Positions 21,574-24,240 of a stretch of DNA of 24,240 nucleotides are shown piece by piece (position 1 is the first letter of the stretch; each line of letters begins with the position of its first letter). This DNA is from a virus: positions 1-24,240 of IMG/VR virus record IMGVR_UViG_3300042691_020078. One strand, 5' to 3'. Made by a program: the position numbers and the translations under genes. Below the pieces are notes generated by a model. It had not been told where the DNA came from. It was given only the letters and a program-made list of their open reading frames with translations, and searched no databases.

Positions 21574-21760
21574 CGTCTTCCTCCTCGTCGTCGGGGTCGG
21601 TGATAGGTACCAGCACTTCGATACCTTGGGTCAACATAGTTACGAAGCCGCCGATGATCTCGGGGTTTTGGGGGGTCTTAAATACGAAGGTGGCGTGCGT
21701 TAGACCGTCCTCGGCGTCGATTTCGATGTGGACGCAGCCACCGTTGATGGTTTGAATCAT
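21566..21760 (-). CDS. Hypothetical protein with acidic tail (64 aa)
   Basis: A 64-aa protein: MIQTINGGCVHIEIDAEDGL, THATFVFKTPQNPEIIGGFV, TMLTQGIEVLVPITDPDDEE. Two beta hairpins, then an acidic Asp/Glu end. It begins in the stop codon of the 120-aa gene (TAATG) and overlaps the 90-aa gene, so it is an integral member of the cluster. I recognise no family. A small virion-decoration or minor head role is possible from location only. Confidence 0.6.
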   Translation of the reverse strand: MIQTINGGCVHIEIDAEDGLTHATFVFKTPQNPEIIGGFVTMLTQGIEVLVPITDPDDEEEDDD

Positions 21761-22122
21761 TAGTTAGCGGAAAATGCTCCAAGCATGACTGTGATAGTCG
21801 GGCCGGGGTCAGTGATAGTCACTACCTCGAAGCGGTAGCTGCGGACTGGACGGTCTTGGATGAAATACAGGTAGGTGCCGTTGGCGCTGATGCGTTGGGC
21901 TCCAGGATGTTTGGTGGCGGCACTGATGAGGCCGAAGTCGCTGTTGAGGCTTCCGTAGAAGTCGACGTCGATGTGGCCTGAGACAAAACCAGTCACCTTC
22001 ACCTGGAAACAGGTGTGACCGGCGGTAACGTCCGTGAAGTCCAAATAGCCCGCGGTGGTGCGGCTTTGGACTGGGTAGATCGTGAGTTCGCCGTCGTAGA
22101 CGATGCCTGTTCCAGTGGCCAT
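21760..22122 (-). CDS. Hypothetical protein, probable beta-rich structural protein (120 aa)
   Basis: A 120-aa protein beginning MATGTGIVYDGELTIYPVQS, then GYLDFTDVTAGHTCFQVKVT, GFVSGHIDVDFYGSLNSDFG and a final FEVVTITDPGPTITVMLGAF. All beta, with alternating hydrophobic residues, like a virion jelly-roll or decoration domain. I start it at the ATG at 22120-22122. A 43-codon upstream extension to 22251 is open but would overlap the small basic gene, and its composition is unlike the body, so I reject it. Position between terminase and portal suggests a head component. I cannot name the family. Confidence 0.62.
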   Translation of the reverse strand: MATGTGIVYDGELTIYPVQSRTTAGYLDFTDVTAGHTCFQVKVTGFVSGHIDVDFYGSLNSDFGLISAATKHPGAQRISANGTYLYFIQDRPVRSYRFEVVTITDPGPTITVMLGAFSAN

Positions 22123-22138
22123 GGATTTTTTGAGGGGT

Positions 22139-22306
22139 TTACTTGCGACCTTTAGGTCGCTTGGCGGTTTTGGCCGCTTTGCGGAAGTCGGCGGCGGTTG
22201 GGGCGCCTTTGCTGCCCGGTTTGCGCATTCTTTCGCCCGAACCAGCCTCAATGCGCTTGCGTTTGGCCGCGATATTCGCGTAAAGACCTTTTTTCTTGGG
22301 TGCCAT
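22139..22306 (-). CDS. Small basic phage protein (55 aa)
   Basis: A 55-residue Lys/Arg-rich protein: MAPKKKGLYANIAAKRKRIE, AGSGERMRKPGSKGAPTAAD, FRKAAKTAKRPKGRK. The sequence KKGLYANIxAKRxRIxAGSGERMRKPGSKGAPTAxDFxxAAKTAK matches a recurrent tiny protein that I remember from cyanophages and other marine phages, placed near the terminase. No function is assigned. The ATG lies 2 bases after the stop of the next small gene upstream. DNA binding is a guess from charge. Confidence 0.78.
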   Translation of the reverse strand: MAPKKKGLYANIAAKRKRIEAGSGERMRKPGSKGAPTAADFRKAAKTAKRPKGRK

Positions 22307-22308
22307 TG

Positions 22309-22488
22309 TTATTTCTTCCCTTTTTTGGTGGTTTTTGGACGAAATTTGCCCGCTTCGCTTAGTGCAATTGCGATTGCTTGCTTGCGGCTGGTTACTTTTT
22401 TGCCCGAGCTGGACTTAAGTGTTCCAGCGCCGTATTCGCGCATGACCTTGGAGACCTTTTTCTCCGCTTTTGTTGGTTTTTTGGCCAT
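22309..22488 (-). CDS. Small basic protein, DUF6496-type (59 aa)
   Basis: A 59-residue protein: MAKKPTKAEKKVSKVMREYG, AGTLKSSSGKKVTSRKQAIA, IALSEAGKFRPKTTKKGKK. The block KVMREYGAGTLKSSSGKKVT followed by RKQAIAIALSEA is the signature I associate with DUF6496, a short basic protein found in many bacteria and phages. The ATG follows the terminase stop by 33 bases. Its function is unknown; the charge suggests nucleic-acid binding. The ATG has no good ribosome binding site. Confidence 0.8.
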   Translation of the reverse strand: MAKKPTKAEKKVSKVMREYGAGTLKSSSGKKVTSRKQAIAIALSEAGKFRPKTTKKGKK

Positions 22489-22521
22489 GGCGAAGGGGCG
22501 TTTGTACCAGTCTATGAGGGG

Positions 22522-23772
22522 TTAGTAGAGGCGGTAGTTGGTTTGACCCATGGTGCCGATATTGGCCAGGTTGAATTGTTGGAGACACAAGTAGCCGAAG
22601 GCGTCGAAAGCGTGGTCTACGCCTAGGTTTTTGTTGGGGAGACCTGTTCCAGGGGCGTAAGTCAGGGTGCGGAGGGATTTGATGAGTTCCTTGCAGCGCG
22701 GGTGAATCACCGTGCGGCGTGTTCCGGCAGCGTCGAGTAGGGCGGTGTTGACGGCGGTGATCTTGTCGCGGATTTTCCAGGGGGCTTTTGGGCTGGAAAC
22801 GTTGAAACCGCTGCGGCGCAAGATGTTGTGGTCCGTGAGGCCCACGCCGCTGGTCTTTCGCGCTCCACCCGTGGGGTCCGGGCAGGCGATCACGCGGCGA
22901 TCCACGCCGAAGCGGCGGGTAACCTCCTCCGCAAAGTCCCAGGTGGTTGCTCCACCCGTGAGCATGATTTCGTCGAACACGTACAGCGTGTCGTCCTTGC
23001 GGACGGCGCAGATGCCCGACATGGGATCCACGTTGAAGTCGACGCCAAGTAAAAGTGGGAGGACGGAAATGTCTTCGGCTTCGGGGTTGATGTTGTCGTC
23101 TCCAAAGGAGACTGCGACGAGACCGCTGAGATTTTCGAAGCTGGCTTCGAATTCTTGGCGGAAAGTGCGGGCGTCGAGTTGGCCGCGGGCGGCTTCAATT
23201 TCTTCCGGGGGGACGTTGTCGCCGTCAATCGTTGTGAATTGCCAGCGGCTCCAGTTGTCGTCGCCGCTATCGGCGTATTGCCAGAGTTCGTAGAACCAGC
23301 TAGCGGTGCCGTCTGGGGTGGAGATAAATAAGGCCCAGCCTTGTTTGTCCGCTAATGCGGGGCGGATGACCTCGAACCAGACGTCGGCGCTCATGAACGC
23401 GGCTTCGTCGAGAACGACTCCAGCGAGACTTCTGCCTCGCAGGGCCATGGCGTTTTCAGTGCCCTTCAGTTCGATTGTTGAGCCGTTCACTAGCTCCAGC
23501 TTCAGGTCCGTTTCGTTCTTGCTCTTTACCCAGGCTTTCGGGACTAGCTTTTTTAGGACTTTCCAGGCAATATCCTTCGCCATTCGGTATGTAGGGGCCG
23601 CGTAAAAGAAGGTTTCGCCCGGCCGCTCTATCGCCCCACGCAATAATTCGATGCATGAGAGGTAGCTTTTTCCAAAGCGGCGACCTGCTACCAGCACTCT
23701 GAAGCGTTTGCGGCTGTTGAAGACCTGACCCTGGGCGTAACGGAGGGTGAGTGCTCCAGCAGATTCGGGCAT
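22522..23772 (-). CDS. terL: Terminase large subunit
   Basis: The DNA-packaging motor: an N-terminal ATPase and a C-terminal nuclease that cuts concatemers. Walker A lies at G30-S36 (AGRRFGKSY), Walker B at VVLDEA (residues 119-124), and the coupling motif at ISTPDG (150-155). The RNase H-like nuclease has D245 (LLGVDFN), D299 (ACPDPTGG) and D386/D390 (GVDHAFDAFGY). All catalytic groups are present and 416 residues is within the usual range. I start it at ATG 23770-23772; upstream DNA is A-rich (AAATAAAA) and the nearest purine run (AGAAGG) is 17 bases away. No small terminase gene is seen in its usual place. Confidence 0.92.
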   Translation of the reverse strand: MPESAGALTLRYAQGQVFNSRKRFRVLVAGRRFGKSYLSCIELLRGAIERPGETFFYAAPTYRMAKDIAWKVLKKLVPKAWVKSKNETDLKLELVNGSTIELKGTENAMALRGRSLAGVVLDEAAFMSADVWFEVIRPALADKQGWALFISTPDGTASWFYELWQYADSGDDNWSRWQFTTIDGDNVPPEEIEAARGQLDARTFRQEFEASFENLSGLVAVSFGDDNINPEAEDISVLPLLLGVDFNVDPMSGICAVRKDDTLYVFDEIMLTGGATTWDFAEEVTRRFGVDRRVIACPDPTGGARKTSGVGLTDHNILRRSGFNVSSPKAPWKIRDKITAVNTALLDAAGTRRTVIHPRCKELIKSLRTLTYAPGTGLPNKNLGVDHAFDAFGYLCLQQFNLANIGTMGQTNYRLY

Positions 23773-23925
23773 TTTTATTTAGGGGGGTACCTTCTAGGTT
23801 ATTACAGGAATTCAACCCCTCCCCCCGGTGTGTAACAGAGAAGGGAAATGGGGTTATATCAGTAGGTTCCTAGGGCCTCGACACAGCATCACAGAATCGC
23901 GAACCCGCCCCCATGTGTTAATGCA

Positions 23926-23943
23926 ATAACACAGTAGTGTTAT
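23926..23943. promoter_or_regulatory. Operator-like inverted repeat ATAACAC-AGTA-GTGTTAT
   Basis: A perfect 7-base inverted repeat with a 4-base spacer, symmetric around AGTA. It lies about 155 bases upstream of the terminase ATG. Its right arm overlaps AGTAGTGT, also found at 13794-13801 beside the tail chaperone -10-like element. The arrangement suits a dimeric repressor or activator site, inferred from symmetry alone. Confidence 0.4.
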
Positions 23944-23960
23944 ACCGCATCAACACAGAA

Positions 23961-23982
23961 GGCCGGCTGTGTGATGCCGGCC
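23961..23982 (-). terminator. GC-rich hairpin after the 65-aa gene
   Basis: A 7-pair stem GGCCGGC/GCCGGCC (23961-23967 and 23976-23982) with an 8-base loop, starting 11 bases after the stop codon of the 65-aa gene. On the minus strand it is followed by TTCTGTG rather than a T run, so termination would be weak or factor-dependent. Confidence 0.4.
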
Positions 23983-23993
23983 AGCGGTGCGGA

Positions 23994-24191
23994 TCAGGAG
24001 TGCAGTCGGCGGTGCTGCTCCCTGTATAAGGCCTGCAGGGTCTCGTGCTGCGATGGCTTGCGGTCACGTTGGAAGTTGCGCTGCAGCTCGGCCACGGTGC
24101 GGGTCAGCTCGGCATCGTTCTGATGTGCTACTGCCAGGCGGACAGCGTTCTCAAACTCGCTCCAGCCCTCGGGTGTGTTGAGCAGTGTCAT
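23994..24191 (-). CDS. Hypothetical helical protein (65 aa)
   Basis: A 65-aa protein: MTLLNTPEGWSEFENAVRLA, VAHQNDAELTRTVAELQRNF, QRDRKPSQHETLQALYREQH. Nearly all helical and rich in Gln, Arg and Glu. I recognise no domain. It lies upstream of the terminase, where a small terminase subunit would be encoded, but at 65 residues it lacks a visible helix-turn-helix and is much shorter than known small terminases, so I do not call it one. GGGAG lies 11 bases before the ATG. It is separated from the terminase by 221 bp and probably belongs to another transcript. Confidence 0.65.
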   Translation of the reverse strand: MTLLNTPEGWSEFENAVRLAVAHQNDAELTRTVAELQRNFQRDRKPSQHETLQALYREQHRRLHS

Positions 24192-24218
24192 GGTGGGTCT
24201 GTCTCCCTTTACTGTGTC

Positions 24219-24224
24219 AGTCTA
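24219..24224 (-). promoter_or_regulatory. -10-like TAGACT before the 65-aa gene
   Basis: On the minus strand the sequence CTGTAGACTGACAC lies 28 bases before the ATG at 24191. TAGACT differs from the TACACT of the two GCGCTACACT sites by one base and the flanking CTG...TGA(C/A)AC resembles the copy at 16612. The upstream part is cut by the window edge, so a -35 box cannot be judged. Low confidence. Confidence 0.25.
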
Positions 24225-24240
24225 CAGCATCATCGGCCAA

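Larger units (their letters stand above)
23773..23993. other. Non-coding region before terminase (221 bp)
   Basis: No open frame longer than 14 codons is found here on either strand. The stretch holds GGGGGG (23782-23787) and CCCCCC (23821-23826), able to pair with a 33-base loop near the terminase start; a perfect inverted repeat (23926-23943); several CACAG copies (23881, 23889, 23929, 23953); and a GC-rich hairpin (23961-23982). On the minus strand TATAAC occurs twice, but no -35 box fits. It could be a promoter/operator region or part of the packaging site. Confidence 0.6.

Noticed and set aside
21760-22251. A 163-codon version of the 120-aa gene starting at 22251
   Set aside because: The added 43 residues are basic, Pro-rich and overlap a recognisable 55-aa gene; the ATG at 22122 gives the coherent beta-rich protein.
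23994-24191. The 65-aa gene as a small terminase subunit
   Set aside because: Too short, no helix-turn-helix visible and separated from the large subunit by 221 bp of non-coding DNA.
1-24240. Cyanobacterial HIP1 octamer (GCGATCGC), tRNA genes, CRISPR arrays, integrase/repressor genes
   Set aside because: None seen by eye on either strand. Absence of HIP1 does not exclude a marine picocyanobacterial host.

Overview
The window is 24 kb of a tailed double-stranded DNA phage genome, most likely a siphovirus that infects cyanobacteria (Synechococcus/Cyanobium-type). This rests on module order and protein families; no search could be run. Almost every gene lies on the minus strand, so the functional order runs from high to low coordinates: terminase, portal, scaffold, major capsid, neck, tail tube, tail chaperones, a long tape measure, tail tip, fibres, lysis. 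A tape measure without a contractile sheath points to a long flexible tail. The cyanophage reading comes from the glucosaminidase-type endolysin with its N-terminal extension, the small HNH nuclease, several tiny basic proteins and the LamG/SPRY fibre, all of which I recall as typical of cyanophages. No integrase, repressor, tRNA or photosynthesis gene is present in this part.

Head region (24191-16626). A small unknown gene and a 221-bp non-coding stretch with inverted repeats precede the large terminase. Five small genes, the portal, a collagen-like fibre gene and a short Leu/Glu-repeat gene follow. Then come a 58-aa gene, the scaffold and the major capsid protein, closed by an intrinsic terminator with a UUCG tetraloop.

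Neck and tail region (16587-7901). Four connector/terminator genes lead to the major tail tube gene, which has its own terminator. Next is an overlapping pair of tail assembly chaperone frames with a plausible +1 frameshift site, a terminator-like hairpin, a 965-aa tape measure, and distal tail and hub proteins. The genes from the tape measure to the fibres mostly overlap by 1-4 bases (TAATG, TGATG, ATGA), suggesting translational coupling.

Tail tip, fibres and lysis (7904-1). Two further tail-tube-like proteins, a 528-aa repeat fibre, a 795-aa lectin-like receptor-binding protein and a fibre chaperone are followed by two tiny basic proteins, a holin-like protein, a 60-aa unknown, a 47-aa membrane protein and the endolysin, which runs off the window edge. 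The only plus-strand gene is an HNH nuclease lodged among the lysis genes.

The strongest signals outside ordinary annotation are: the putative frameshift in the chaperone pair; a 10-base sequence (GCGCTACACT on the coding strand) that recurs just after both strong terminators and resembles other -10-like sites here; hairpins placed around the most abundant structural genes; collagen-type fibre genes inside the head module; and a strand-skewed GCTCCA hexamer.
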